A model generated the notes under the pieces. It was not told the origin of the DNA and did no database searches. It saw nothing but the letters and a program-made list of their open reading frames with translations. Positions 43,244 to 52,462 of a stretch of 64,000 nucleotides of DNA are shown piece by piece. Both the position numbers and the translations under genes were made by a program. This stretch comes from Leifsonia sp. EB41 (lineage in GTDB: Bacteria; Actinomycetota; Actinomycetes; Actinomycetales; Microbacteriaceae), in assembly GCF_041262565.1 (NCBI RefSeq), contig NZ_JBGCCJ010000001.1:1736001-1800000 (forward strand), given 5' to 3'. Position 1 is the stretch's first letter. Each line of letters opens with the position of its first letter.

Positions 43244-44553
43244 GTGAGACTTTCCGTTGTCGGTTGCGGCTACCTCGGGGCGGTCCACGCGGCCGCGATG
43301 GCCGATCTCGGTCACGACGTCGTCGGCGTCGACGTCGACGCGCGGAAAGTCGCGCAGCTCTCCCGGGGCGAGGCGCCGTTCTTCGAGCCGGGGCTGCAGG
43401 AGCTCCTGCTGTCCGGGCTGCGCAGCGGGCGGCTCCGGTTCAGCACCGACGCCGCCGCGCTGAGCTCGGCGGACCTCCACTTCATCGCCGTCGGCACGCC
43501 GCAGCTCTCGGGGCCGCCGGCGCGGACCTCTCCTCCGTGGACGCCGCGTTCGCGCAGGTGCTCGCGCACGGCAAGGACGGCGACATCGTCGTCGGCAAAT
43601 CGACGGTCCCGGTCGGCACCGTCGAGCGGCTCTGGGCGACCATCGGCGGCGGTGACCCGCGCGTGACGCTCGCCTGGAATCCGGAGTTCCTCCGGGAGGG
43701 GCACGCGGTCGCCGACTCCCTGACCCCGGACCGGCTGGTGTTCGGGGTGGCGGGCGGAGCTCGGGACGACGCTGCGGCCGCCGCGCTCGCGCAGGTGTAC
43801 GAGAAGCCGCTGAGCGACGGCACCCCGCTCATCGTGACCGACTGGGCGACCGCCGAGCTGGTGAAGGTCGCGGCCAACGCGTTCCTGGCCACGAAGATCT
43901 CGTTCATCAACGCGATGGCCGAGATCGCGGAGGCCACCGGCGCCGACGTCACACAGCTCGCGGACGCGATCGGTCACGACGCCCGGATCGGGCGCCGCTT
44001 CCTCAACGCGGGCGTCGGCTTCGGCGGCGGCTGCCTGCCGAAGGACATCCGCGCGTTCCAGGCCAGGGCCGTCGAGCTCGGACTCGCCGAGTCGGTGGTT
44101 TTCCTCGACGAGGTGGACAAGATCAATCTGCGCCGCCGCGCCCGCGTCGTGGAACTGGCCGAGGAGCTGCTCGGCTCCACCCCCGGCCGGCGCGTCGCTG
44201 TGCTGGGACTGGCGTTCAAGCCGGACTCGGACGATGTCCGCGACTCCCCCGCCCTCGAGGTCGCGTGCGCCCTGCGCGCGGCGGGAGCCGAGGTCGTGGC
44301 CGCGGACCCGCACGCGGCCGCCAACGCCCGCGCCCGCGATCCGGAGCTCGTGACGGTCGACTCCGCGGAGGAGGCGCTGGCGGGCGCCGAGCTGGTGATC
44401 CTGCTCACCGAGTGGCGCGACTTCACAGAGCTCGACCCTGCGCGGACCGCCGCGCTCGTTTCCGGGCGTCGCATCGTCGACGCGCGGAACGTGCTCGATC
44501 CGGAGGTGTGGATCGGCGCGGGGTGGGAGTACCGCGGGCTCGGACGACGCTAG
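43244..44553 (+). pseudogene. ugd: UDP-glucose 6-dehydrogenase with a single-base frameshift
   Basis: Codons 1-88 encode the NAD-binding start VVGCGYLGAVHAAAMADLGHDV and FIAVGTPQ. At the G-run 43510-43513 the homologous frame changes: LGAAGADLSSVDAAFAQV continues in another frame to 44553, with the catalytic Cys in GFGGGCLPKD, FLATKISFINAMAEIAEA and the C-terminal LGLAFKPDSDDVRDSP. Adding one G (tcg ggg gcc) restores the usual 430-residue product, which oxidises UDP-glucose to UDP-glucuronate for surface polysaccharide. Either a pseudogene or an assembly error. GTG 43244 follows AAGGAG. Confidence 0.8.
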
Positions 44554-44563
44554 GGCGCTGCGC

Positions 44564-45862
44564 TCAGCCGCCGCCCTTTCCGTGGCCGTTGCCGTTGCCG
44601 TGTCCGTTCCCGTTGCCGTTGCCGTTGCCGTTCCCACTGTTGCCGGTACCCGGGTTCGGGGCCGGGGCCGGCGGCGCGGGCGCCGGGGCGGCGGGCTGGG
44701 GGGTCGTCGTCGCCACGGGTGCGACGGTCTGCGCCGGGCCCGTGACGGTCGGAGTCGGCCGTGGGGAGTTGTCCGACCCGGGCGGCGTCGGCTCGGTGAA
44801 CGCCGGGGCGAGCACACTGCCGAGGGTCAGCGCCAGCGCCACGATCGCAACGCTTCCACCCGCGATCGCGCCCACGAGGACCCGGCGTCGCCGCGACTCG
44901 CTCTCGCCGGCCCTGGCCGACCGCCGTGGCGAGGACTCGGTGGCGCCCACCAGTGCCCCTCCGCCCAGCTCGGCCACAGGCATCGCGGCAGTCGGCTCGA
45001 GCTCGCCCGGCACGTCCTCCACGGGCAGCGTCCACCCGGCGAGCTGCGGGGCGAGCTCCCGGGTCATGACCGCCACCTCGAGCGCCGTCGGGCGGAGGCC
45101 CGGGTCCCGAGCGGTCATCGCGCCGAGCAGGCCGCGCCAGTCCTCCGGCAGCGACGCGGGGATGCGCGGGTCGCGGGCGAGGCGCGCCGTCACGGCCTCC
45201 AGCGGGGTCCCCGGGTACTCGGTCACCCCGGTGAGGGCCTCCAGCGCCACAAGGCCGAGCGCGTAGATGTCGGCCGCCGGCCCGGGCTCGGCGATGTCCG
45301 CCTGCTCCGGGCTGAGGTACCCGGCGGTGCCGATGATCGTGCCCACCGTGGTCAGGCGTTCCGTGCCGAGGAGGTGTGCGATCCCGAAATCGGCGAGCTT
45401 CGCGTGCGGCATCCCACCCGGCACACCGGAGTCGCCGAGCAGGATGTTCGCCGGCTTGAGGTCGCGGTGGATCATGCCGGCGCCGTGGACGACGACCAGC
45501 GCCTCCGCGATGCCTCCGGTGATGGCCGCGGCCTCCTCGGGCGGCACCGGTCCGCGGTCGAGCCGCGAGCGGAGGTCTTCGCCGTCGACCAGCTCCAGGA
45601 CGAGGAAGCTCGGGGACGGGTCGCCCTCGGGCGAGAGGTGCGCGTCGAGCAGCGTGACGAGGTTCGGGTGCGAGACCCGGGCGAGCGCCGTTGCCTCCGC
45701 GCGCCGGCGGGCGTCGTCGCTGGCCTCCCCTGCGGCGAACACCTTGACCGCGACGAAGCGCTCCAGCTGGCGGTCGAACGCGCGGTACACGGTCCCCATC
45801 CCGCCGCGCCCGAGCCGATCGCGGAGTTCGTAGCGATCGAGGAGGAGCGTGTCGGGAAGCAC
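44564..45862 (-). CDS. Membrane-anchored serine/threonine protein kinase
   Basis: A 432-residue Hanks-type kinase: Gly loop GRGGMGTVYRAF, ATP-binding Lys in VAVKVF, catalytic HRDLKPANILL, DFG and the APE-like SPEQADI region (kinase domain about residues 10-260). A membrane helix (about 320-345) leads to an exposed Pro/Thr/Ala-rich linker and a tail of Gly-Asn/Gly-His repeats. No PASTA domains. GTG 45862 gives the usual kinase start DTLLLDRYEL; ATG 45889 is an alternative. Convergent with ugd; divergent from a MarR gene. Probably senses the envelope through its tail. Confidence 0.85.
   Translation of the reverse strand: MLPDTLLLDRYELRDRLGRGGMGTVYRAFDRQLERFVAVKVFAAGEASDDARRRAEATALARVSHPNLVTLLDAHLSPEGDPSPSFLVLELVDGEDLRSRLDRGPVPPEEAAAITGGIAEALVVVHGAGMIHRDLKPANILLGDSGVPGGMPHAKLADFGIAHLLGTERLTTVGTIIGTAGYLSPEQADIAEPGPAADIYALGLVALEALTGVTEYPGTPLEAVTARLARDPRIPASLPEDWRGLLGAMTARDPGLRPTALEVAVMTRELAPQLAGWTLPVEDVPGELEPTAAMPVAELGGGALVGATESSPRRSARAGESESRRRRVLVGAIAGGSVAIVALALTLGSVLAPAFTEPTPPGSDNSPRPTPTVTGPAQTVAPVATTTPQPAAPAPAPPAPAPNPGTGNSGNGNGNGNGNGHGNGNGHGKGGG
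44578..44640. repeat. Hexanucleotide repeat tract encoding the Gly-Asn/Gly-His tail
   Basis: Imperfect tandem CCGTTG/CCGTGT/CCGTTC units on the plus strand; on the kinase strand they encode alternating Gly-Asn and Gly-His. Copy changes would be in frame and alter only tail length. Confidence 0.75.
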
Positions 45863-45959
45863 TGCCCGAGCATACGCGCACTCGGGCATGCCGTGAATCC
45901 GCCGAAAATCGGGCGGCCTCCCGTTGCGGGATCGCAGAGGTAGGGCGTGACTGGCAAGA

Positions 45960-46451
45960 GTGACCGAACGATCCGAGGAGCCCCCGCCTGACACCGGGGT
46001 GCTCGATGCGCTCCAGGTCTATCGCGCGGCGGAGACCGCGATGCGGCGGCGTACCGGAGCGGCCATGGGGATCGGTGAGAACGACTTCCTCGCACTGCGC
46101 CTGATCCTCGACAACGCCGCGTTGGGCCGTCGCACCTCCGCCAAGGACGTCAGCTCCTACGTGGGCGTGTCCAGCGCTTCCACCACGGCGTTGATCGACC
46201 GGCTCGTGCGCGGCGGGTACATCGAGCGCCGCACGAACGAGGCCGACCGTCGCTCGGTGGACCTCGTGCCGACCCGCGCGGCGTTCGGCGACACCGGCCC
46301 GCTGAAGATCGCCCAGGAGCAGATCGAGGCGGAGGCCGCCGAGCTGAGCGAGGAGGAAGCCCGCACGGTGACCCGGTTCCTCACGAAGATGCGGCGGACC
46401 GTGGACGGAATCGCTGCGGAGCGACACGCGAATAGGCCGGAAAGGCCCTGA
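45960..46451 (+). CDS. MarR-family transcriptional regulator
   Basis: A 163-residue MarR protein: MGIGENDFLALRLILDNA, RTSAKDVSSYVGVSSASTTALIDRLVRGGYIER and the wing NEADRRSVDLVPT. Starts at GTG 45960, 97 bp from the kinase start, on the opposite strand. Two small membrane-protein genes follow on the same strand; it may regulate those. Its 71-bp gap to the first includes an AAGGAAAGGA ribosome site. Confidence 0.8.
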   Translation: MTERSEEPPPDTGVLDALQVYRAAETAMRRRTGAAMGIGENDFLALRLILDNAALGRRTSAKDVSSYVGVSSASTTALIDRLVRGGYIERRTNEADRRSVDLVPTRAAFGDTGPLKIAQEQIEAEAAELSEEEARTVTRFLTKMRRTVDGIAAERHANRPERP

Positions 46452-46521
46452 CGTCAAGGGGATTGTTCGACAACCGAAACAGTTGTTGCGTGGAGCCCGT
46501 CAAGGAAAGGACAACCCCTCC

Positions 46522-46686
46522 ATGAACATCCTGCTCATCATCATCGCCATCATCGCGATCGTCCTGCTTCTCACCGGCGGCTTCGTGTCGTCCCTGAACT
46601 TCCTGCTCTGGGTCGGCATCGTCCTGCTGGTGCTGGCCGTGATCGTCTGGCTCGTGCGGCTGCTGACCGGCAGCCGACGCGTATAG
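46522..46686 (+). CDS. Small two-helix membrane protein
   Basis: A 54-residue protein, almost entirely hydrophobic: helices at about residues 2-22 and 26-47, then GSRRV. AAGGAAAGGA lies about 10 bp upstream. It resembles the short Lmo0937-like or YqaE-adjacent stress membrane peptides, but no exact family is assigned. It probably forms a stress-related operon with the next gene (11-bp gap). Confidence 0.75.
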   Translation: MNILLIIIAIIAIVLLLTGGFVSSLNFLLWVGIVLLVLAVIVWLVRLLTGSRRV

Positions 46687-46697
46687 AGGAGGCCTCA

Positions 46698-46949
46698 ATG
46701 AGTCTGGGCACCGGAATCGTCCTGTTCGTGATCGGAGCGATCCTCGCGTTCGCCCTCAACATCCAGGTCGACTGGATCAACCTCCACCTCGTCGGGTACA
46801 TCCTGATGATCGCCGGCGTGGTCGGCATCATCATCGGGATCATCCTGCTGACCCGTCGCCGCCGCACCGTGGCCACCACGCGCACAGCGGTGGACCCGGT
46901 GACCGGCGACCGCGTCACCCGACGCGGCATCGACGACGACATCGTCTGA
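46698..46949 (+). CDS. DUF6458-family small membrane protein
   Basis: An 83-residue protein with two helices (about residues 4-22 and 30-50), then RRRRTVATTRT and an acidic end. The motif FALNIQVDWINLHLVGYILMI is characteristic of DUF6458, common in actinobacteria; function unknown. AGGAGG lies 9 bp before ATG 46698. A perfect hairpin terminator follows. Confidence 0.8.
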   Translation: MSLGTGIVLFVIGAILAFALNIQVDWINLHLVGYILMIAGVVGIIIGIILLTRRRRTVATTRTAVDPVTGDRVTRRGIDDDIV

Positions 46950-46970
46950 ATCGGAAACCCCCGGAAGTAC

Positions 46971-46998
46971 GAAGCCCCCGCCGAACGGCGGGGGCTTC
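46971..46998. terminator. Bidirectional hairpin terminator
   Basis: Perfect 12-bp arms GAAGCCCCCGCC and GGCGGGGGCTTC around a GAAC loop, 21 bp after the DUF6458 stop. The convergent decarboxylase gene ends 36 bp further on, so it can serve both. Confidence 0.75.
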
Positions 46999-47034
46999 GT
47001 CGTGTCAAGAGTGGCGTCAGCCCTCCATCGAGGC

Positions 47035-48420
47035 TCAGCCCATCGAATCCAGGATCTCCACGAGGTCCTCGAACGTCGTCAGCGGGTTGAGGATCGCGAA
47101 CCGCGTGTTCGTCCGGCCGGCGTGCGAGCTCGGCGTGACGAAGGCGCGCTGCTCGTCCAGGAGGCGGGCGGACCACAGCGCGTAGTCCTCCTTGCTCCAG
47201 CCCTCCCGCTCGAAGACCACGACCGAGAGCTGCGGCTGACGGACCAGGTGGAAGCCCTCCCGGCGGTCGATCTCGTCCGCGATGCGGCGGGCGAGCTGCA
47301 GGGAGGCCGTGACGGCGTCCCGGTAGGCGGCGGCGCCGTGCGAGGCGAGCGAGAACCAGAACGGCAGCCCGCGGGCGCGGCGGGTCAGGTGCGCGGCGTA
47401 GTCCGACGGGCTCCACTCGGTCGCTTCGGTGAGCGTGTCGAGGTACTCGGCGTGCTGCGTGTGCGCGCGGCGGCCCTGCTCCGGGTCGCGGTAGAGCAGC
47501 GCGCAGGCGTCGAACGGGGCGAACAGCCACTTGTGCGGGTCCACGATGAGCGAGTCGGCGCGCTCGACGCCCGCGAACCGCGGGCGGGCGAGCGGCGACA
47601 GCATCCCGGCCAGGCCGTAGGCGCCGTCGACGTGCAGCCAGAAGTCGAACTCGTCCTTCAGCGCGGCGATGGAGGCGATGTCGTCGACGATCCCGAAGTT
47701 GGTGGAGCCCGCGGTCGCGACGACCGCGAAGACGGCGCCCCCGTGCTCGGCCAGCGCCGGACGGACCGCGTCGCCCGTGAGGACGCCGGACTCGCCGGGC
47801 GAGACCGTCACGACCTCCACGTCCATGACGCGCGCGGCCGAGGCGACGGAGGAGTGCGCCTCCGCGCTGCAGACGATGATCCAGCTCCCCGCCGGGTTGC
47901 CGCGCTCACTGCGGGCGTGGTCGCGGGCGGCCACCAGCGCCGAGAGGTTGCCAAGCGTGCCGCCCTGCACGAAGACGCCGCCCGCGGTCGCCGGGAGGCC
48001 GAACTCGTCGGCGAGCCAGGCCAGCACCTGGTTCTCGGCGTAGACGGCGCCGGAGCCCTCCAGCCACGACCCGCCGTAGACCGCGCTCGCGGACACGACG
48101 AGGTCGAACGCCGTCGCCGCCTTCGTGGGCGCTGTCGGGATGAACGACAGGTAGCGCGGGTGGTCGGTGGTGATGCATGCGGGCGCGAGGACGTGCTCGA
48201 AGACGGCGAGCGCGCGCTCGGCCCCCATCCCCTTCTCGGAGACGGTGCGCCCGGCCAGCCGGCGCAGCTCGGACTCGGGCAGCGGCTTGTCGAGGGGCGT
48301 GTCCGTCGCGAGGATGCGGCGGCGAGAGTAGTCGAGCACGAGGTCGACGAGCTCGGTGGTGTCGTCGGTGACGCTGTGCATGCGCGCGGGGTCGGTCATG
48401 CGGGCGGGGTCGGTAGTCAT
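47035..48420 (-). CDS. PLP-dependent decarboxylase (aromatic amino acid/diaminobutyrate group II)
   Basis: A 461-residue group II decarboxylase with HPRYLSFIPTAP, GGVFVQGGTLGNLSAL, the Asp in WLHVDGAYG and the PLP-binding Lys in DPHKWLFAP. Substrates in this family are aromatic L-amino acids, Glu or 2,4-diaminobutyrate; the sequence alone does not decide. ATG 48420 follows GGAGG-like GGCGGAGGC; the N-terminus contains a small in-frame duplication (MTTDPARMTDPARM), so 48399 or 48378 are alternative starts. Single-gene unit. Confidence 0.85.
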   Translation of the reverse strand: MTTDPARMTDPARMHSVTDDTTELVDLVLDYSRRRILATDTPLDKPLPESELRRLAGRTVSEKGMGAERALAVFEHVLAPACITTDHPRYLSFIPTAPTKAATAFDLVVSASAVYGGSWLEGSGAVYAENQVLAWLADEFGLPATAGGVFVQGGTLGNLSALVAARDHARSERGNPAGSWIIVCSAEAHSSVASAARVMDVEVVTVSPGESGVLTGDAVRPALAEHGGAVFAVVATAGSTNFGIVDDIASIAALKDEFDFWLHVDGAYGLAGMLSPLARPRFAGVERADSLIVDPHKWLFAPFDACALLYRDPEQGRRAHTQHAEYLDTLTEATEWSPSDYAAHLTRRARGLPFWFSLASHGAAAYRDAVTASLQLARRIADEIDRREGFHLVRQPQLSVVVFEREGWSKEDYALWSARLLDEQRAFVTPSSHAGRTNTRFAILNPLTTFEDLVEILDSMG

Positions 48421-48543
48421 GGGGCCTCCGCACCAATGCTGACACACGACATCAGCAGGATTTCGCGGCCGTACGCGATTTTGCTGCGCATTTGGATATC
48501 AGTACGCAGCGACCATGCGTGGTCCGTGGGGCGGCCGCGGCGC

Positions 48544-48549
48544 TAGGGT
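48544..48549 (+). promoter_or_regulatory. -10 element of a leaderless promoter (methyltransferase)
   Basis: TAGGGT ends six bases before GTG 48556, favouring that start over the in-frame GTG at 48550, which directly abuts the -10. Confidence 0.45.
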
Positions 48550-48555
48550 GTGCGT

Positions 48556-49347
48556 GTGGCCGGGATGTGGGGGCGCGGGGACCCGTACGAGCGGTACGTG
48601 GGCCGCTGGAGCCGGCGCGTCGCGCCGCTGTTCCTGGACTGGCTCGGCACGGCGGAGTACCTCGACTGGGTGGACGTCGGCTGCGGCACCGGCGCGCTGA
48701 CGGCGGCGATCCTCGACGGCTGCGCACCCGCCTCTGTCGTCGGAGTGGATCCGGCCGACGGCTTCGTCGCGACAGCGCGCGAGCAGTTGGGCGACCGAGC
48801 GACGTTCGTCGTGGGGGACGCCGCCGCCCTGCCGCTCCCGGACGCCTCCGCCGACGCCGTCGTCTCCGCACTGGTGCTGAACTTCGTCCCAGACCCGCGC
48901 GCGGCGCTCGAGGAGGCCCTCCGCGTCGCGCGCCCCGGCGGCACCGTCGCGGCCACCGTCTGGGACTACGCCGGACGGATGGACCTGATGCGCCGTTTCT
49001 GGGACGCGGCGGCCGCTCTCGACCCGGAGGCCTCCCGGCTCGACGAGGGCGCCCGATTCCCGCTGGCCCACCCGGACGCACTCGCCGCCCTGCTCACCGC
49101 GGCGGGGTGCGCCGAGGTCGCGACGACGGCGATCGAGATCCCGACGGTGTTCGCGGACTTCGAGGACTACTGGACGCCGTTCCTGGGCGGCCAGGGACCC
49201 GCGCCGGCGTACGCGATGTCGCTGGATGCCGCGGCCCGCGAGGCACTGCGGGCGCGGCTGGAGGAGACGCTGCCGCGTGAGGCGGACGGGTCGATCGCGC
49301 TGACGGCGCGGGCGTGGGCCGTGCGTGGGGTCCGGCCGGGCGGTTAG
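48556..49347 (+). CDS. Class I SAM-dependent methyltransferase
   Basis: A 263-residue methyltransferase: VDVGCGTGALTAAIL (SAM motif I, about residue 40), GDAAALPLPDASADAVVSALVLNFVPDP (motifs II-III) and ALRVARPGGTVAATVWDY. Residues 1-30 contain DPYERYVGRWSR, typical of ubiE/SmtA-like enzymes. Substrate unknown. The start is fixed by the -10 at 48544-48549. The next gene follows after nine bases but has its own -10. Confidence 0.85.
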   Translation: MAGMWGRGDPYERYVGRWSRRVAPLFLDWLGTAEYLDWVDVGCGTGALTAAILDGCAPASVVGVDPADGFVATAREQLGDRATFVVGDAAALPLPDASADAVVSALVLNFVPDPRAALEEALRVARPGGTVAATVWDYAGRMDLMRRFWDAAAALDPEASRLDEGARFPLAHPDALAALLTAAGCAEVATTAIEIPTVFADFEDYWTPFLGGQGPAPAYAMSLDAAAREALRARLEETLPREADGSIALTARAWAVRGVRPGG

Positions 49348-49350
49348 GCT
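49345..49350 (+). promoter_or_regulatory. -10 element of a leaderless promoter (phosphotransferase)
   Basis: TAGGCT, which overlaps the methyltransferase TAG stop, ends six bases before GTG 49357. Confidence 0.4.
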
Positions 49351-49356
49351 GCTCCG

Positions 49357-50241
49357 GTGCCGCTGACCCCGCCTGCCGACATCCCCACCGACGCCGAGCT
49401 CGTCGCCGCGCTCGTCGCCGCGCAGCATCCCGACCTGGCCGGCCCGCTGCGGCTGGTGTCCGACGGGTGGGACAACCAGCTCTACCGGCTGGGCGACGCG
49501 TACGCCGTCCGCATCCCGCGCCGGGAGGTCGCCGCGCACCTGATCGAGCACGAGCAGCAGATGCTGCCCGGCATCGCCGCCCGCGTGCGCGCGACGGTCT
49601 CCGCGCCCGTGCGGGTCGGGGTGCCGTCCGACCTGTTCCCGTGGGCGTGGAGCATCGTCGAGTGGATCGACGGCGTCGACGGGGCATCGGTCGGCGCCGA
49701 CGAGCGGTCGGGGATCGCCGAGTCCCTGGCGGAGTTCGTCGGCGAGCTGGCCGTGCCGGCGCCGGAGGCCCCGCGCAACCCGGTGCGCGGGGTCGCGCTG
49801 GCGTCCCGCCGGGAGGTCGTGGCGACCCGGCTGCGGTCGCTGTCCGGCCGCATGGAGGTCGCGGCGCTGGAGCAGGCGTGGCGGGAGGCGCTCGCGGCGC
49901 CCGTGTGGGACGGGCCTCCGCTGCTGCTGCACGGCGACCTCCACCCGGGCAACCTGCTGCTCACCCCAGAGGGTGGGCTCGCGGCGGTCATCGACTTCGG
50001 CGACGTCACCTCCGGCGACCCGGCGACCGACCTCGCGACCGCGTGGCTCACCTTCGACGGGGACGCGCGCGAGCGGTTCCGCGCCGCGCTGCCGGTCGCT
50101 CCCGACCGCGCCACCTGGCTCCGCGCCCGCGGCTGGGTCGTCACGATGGCGAGCGCCCTGGCAACGTCCTCCGACGACAACCCCCGTATGGCCTCGCTCG
50201 CCCGCCACGCCCTGGCTCAGCTGACTCTCGAATCCCCCTGA
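49357..50241 (+). CDS. APH-family phosphotransferase
   Basis: A 294-residue aminoglycoside-phosphotransferase/choline-kinase-like enzyme. The catalytic loop is LLHGDLHPGNLLL with Asp194, and Asp213 lies in VIDFGD (metal). WDNQLYRLGDAYAVRIPR in the N-lobe holds the ATP-binding Lys/Arg region. It phosphorylates a small molecule, not necessarily an antibiotic. GTG 49357 follows TAGGCT. Convergent with the helicase; a family-3 palindrome lies between. Confidence 0.85.
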   Translation: MPLTPPADIPTDAELVAALVAAQHPDLAGPLRLVSDGWDNQLYRLGDAYAVRIPRREVAAHLIEHEQQMLPGIAARVRATVSAPVRVGVPSDLFPWAWSIVEWIDGVDGASVGADERSGIAESLAEFVGELAVPAPEAPRNPVRGVALASRREVVATRLRSLSGRMEVAALEQAWREALAAPVWDGPPLLLHGDLHPGNLLLTPEGGLAAVIDFGDVTSGDPATDLATAWLTFDGDARERFRAALPVAPDRATWLRARGWVVTMASALATSSDDNPRMASLARHALAQLTLESP

Positions 50242-50247
50242 CGCAAA

Positions 50248-50284
50248 ACCGCCGAGTACGCAGATTGTCTGCGTACTCGGCGGT
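50248..50284. repeat. Family-3 intergenic palindrome
   Basis: Perfect 17-bp arms ACCGCCGAGTACGCAGA and complement around TTG, 6 bp after the phosphotransferase stop. A second partial half (GGCGTACTCGGCGGG) follows at 50299-50313, ending 5 bp from the helicase stop. Likely a two-way terminator or mobile palindrome. Confidence 0.8.
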
Positions 50285-50317
50285 CTTCGCCTGAATTCGG
50301 GCGTACTCGGCGGGCGG

Positions 50318-52462
50318 TTACGCCTGCGAGAGGGTGAGGACCACGTCGTCGCCGGGGGCGGCGGGCACGAAGTCGGCCTCGATCTCGGCGCGCTCCAGGA
50401 GCTCGTTCATGCGGCGCTGGCGGTGGCGCGGGATGAGCGTCACGACCGTGCCCTGCTTGCCGGCGCGGCCGGTGCGGCCGGAGCGGTGCAGGTAGGTCTT
50501 GTACTCGTCCGGGGCGTCGGCCTGGATGACCAGGTCGATGTCGTCGACGTGGATGCCGCGGGCGGCGACGTCGGTCGCGACCAGCACGTTGACCCGCCCG
50601 CTGGTGAGCTGGTGCAGGTTGCGCGTGCGGCGCGACTGGTTCAGGTCGCCGTGCAGGCTGACGGCGGGGATTCCGGCGTCCTCGAGCTGGTCGGCCAGCA
50701 TCTCGGCGAACGCACGGGTGCGCGAGAAGATCAGCGTCTTGCCGTCGCGGTCGGCGAGCTGCTCGATGATGGCGGCCTTGTCGCGGTGCTCGATGACGAG
50801 CACGCGGTGGTCGATGGTCGAGGACGCCTGGTCCTCGCCTGCGACCTCGTGCACGGACGGCTCAACGAGGAACTCGTCCACGAGCTGGGCGACGCCGGTG
50901 TCGAGGGTCGCCGAGAACAGCAGCTTCTGGCCGCCCTCGGAGGTGCGACGCAGGATGCGCTGCACCGGCTCCAGGAAGCCGAGGTCGCACATGTGGTCTG
51001 CCTCGTCCAGCACGCTGATGACGACCTCGCTGAGATCGAGGCGGCCCTGCTCCACGAGGTCCTCGATGCGCCCGGGGGTGCCGATCACGATGTCGACGCC
51101 GCGCTGGAGGGCGCCGACCTGGCGGCCCTGCGGCACGCCGCCGTAGATCTGCGTGGTGAAGAGGCCGACGCTGCGCGCGATGGGCTGCACGGTGCGGTCG
51201 ATCTGGAGGGCGAGCTCGCGGGTCGGCGCGAGGATGAGCGCGCGCGGGGCGCGGCCGAGCTGGCGCTTGCCGCCGGCCTTGCCGGACTCGGCCCAGAGCT
51301 GCATGAGCCGCTCGACCAGCGGGGCGCCGAAGGCGATCGTCTTGCCGGAGCCGGTGCGGCCACGGCCGAGCACGTCCTTGCCCGCGAGCACGTCGGGGAG
51401 GGTGGCGGCCTGGATGGGGAACGGCTTCTCCGCGCCGAGCTCGGCCAGGGCGCGGACGACGTTGCCGCCGAGGCCCAGGTCGGCGAAGGTCACGCCCTCG
51501 ACGTCGGCGGCCTGGATGGCGTCGGCCTCCAGGCGTGCGAGCACCACGTCGTCCTGCGGGCCGGACGACTGCTTCTCGTCGCGCGACGGGTAGAAGGAGG
51601 AGTCGCGGCGCGGGGCGCGCTCGTCGCGGTCGAAGTCGCGACGGGGACGGTCGCCGGAGTCGCGGCGCGGAGCGCGGTCGTCCCGGTCGAAGGTGCGGCG
51701 CGGACGCTCGTCGTTGTCACGACGCGGGGCACGGTCGTCCCGGTCGAAGGTGCGGCGCGGACGGTCGTCGTTGTCACGACGCGGGGCACGGTCGTCGCGG
51801 TCGAAGGTGCGGCGCGGACGGTCGTCGTTGTCACGACGCGGTGCGCGGTCGGCCCGGTCGAAGTCGCGACGGGGACGGTCGTCCCGGTCGAAGGTGCGGC
51901 GCGGACGCTCGTCGTTGTCACGACGCGGCGCGCGGTCGGCCCGGTCGAAGTCGCGACGGGGACGGTCGTCCCGGTCGAAGGTGCGGCGCGGACGCTCGTC
52001 GTTGTCACGACGCGGTGCACGGTCGTCCCGGTCGAACGTGCGACGCGGGCGCTCGTCATTGTCACGACGCGGTGCGCGATCGTCACGGTCGTAGCTGCGA
52101 CGCGGACGGTCGTCCTGATCGCGACGCGGCGCGCGATCGTCGAAGCTGCGGCGCGGACGGTCGTCCTCGCGCCGGCCCGCGTTGGCGCGGTTGTCCCACT
52201 CGCGCTCGGTGCGGCGGGCGTCCTTGCCGCGAGGCTCCCAGTTGGGGCGCTCGCCACGGCCGGTGCGCTCGGCGCCACGGGCGTCGCCGCGGCTGCCGTA
52301 GGTGTCGCGGCCGCGGGCGGCACGGTCCTCGGCGGTCCAGCGGTTCTTCGCGCCGGGAGCCTCCTCGCGGTAGCCGCGGTGCTTCGGGCTGCGCGAACCT
52401 GCGCCCTTCGGCGCGCCGGACTGCGACGGTCGTCGGTCGTTGTTCTTGTTGTACGGGGGCAT
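50318..52462 (-). CDS. DEAD-box RNA helicase with an N-terminal Arg/Asp repeat domain
   Basis: A 714-residue helicase. Residues about 100-290 are tandem repeats ([19 protein letters not shown] and variants, about 19 residues each), a disordered RNA-binding tail placed N-terminally rather than C-terminally. The core (about 300-690) has [25 protein letters not shown] and RSGRTGRAG (motifs I, Ia, II, III, VI). Unwinds RNA in ribosome biogenesis or cold growth. ATG 52462 is preferred; longer frames enter the leader. A perfect TTGACA lies at 52638-52643 on this strand, implying a leader of about 150 bases. Confidence 0.9.
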   Translation of the reverse strand: MPPYNKNNDRRPSQSGAPKGAGSRSPKHRGYREEAPGAKNRWTAEDRAARGRDTYGSRGDARGAERTGRGERPNWEPRGKDARRTEREWDNRANAGRREDDRPRRSFDDRAPRRDQDDRPRRSYDRDDRAPRRDNDERPRRTFDRDDRAPRRDNDERPRRTFDRDDRPRRDFDRADRAPRRDNDERPRRTFDRDDRPRRDFDRADRAPRRDNDDRPRRTFDRDDRAPRRDNDDRPRRTFDRDDRAPRRDNDERPRRTFDRDDRAPRRDSGDRPRRDFDRDERAPRRDSSFYPSRDEKQSSGPQDDVVLARLEADAIQAADVEGVTFADLGLGGNVVRALAELGAEKPFPIQAATLPDVLAGKDVLGRGRTGSGKTIAFGAPLVERLMQLWAESGKAGGKRQLGRAPRALILAPTRELALQIDRTVQPIARSVGLFTTQIYGGVPQGRQVGALQRGVDIVIGTPGRIEDLVEQGRLDLSEVVISVLDEADHMCDLGFLEPVQRILRRTSEGGQKLLFSATLDTGVAQLVDEFLVEPSVHEVAGEDQASSTIDHRVLVIEHRDKAAIIEQLADRDGKTLIFSRTRAFAEMLADQLEDAGIPAVSLHGDLNQSRRTRNLHQLTSGRVNVLVATDVAARGIHVDDIDLVIQADAPDEYKTYLHRSGRTGRAGKQGTVVTLIPRHRQRRMNELLERAEIEADFVPAAPGDDVVLTLSQA
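51600..52160. repeat. 57-bp tandem repeats within the helicase gene
   Basis: About eight imperfect copies of a unit encoding [19 protein letters not shown], two of them extended by [10 protein letters not shown]. The plus-strand complement is open and produces large false reading frames. Confidence 0.8.

Noticed and set aside
51600-52160. Regular 57-bp repeats resembling a CRISPR array
   Set aside because: The repeats are continuous in frame, lack unique spacers and encode the helicase tail; no cas gene is near.
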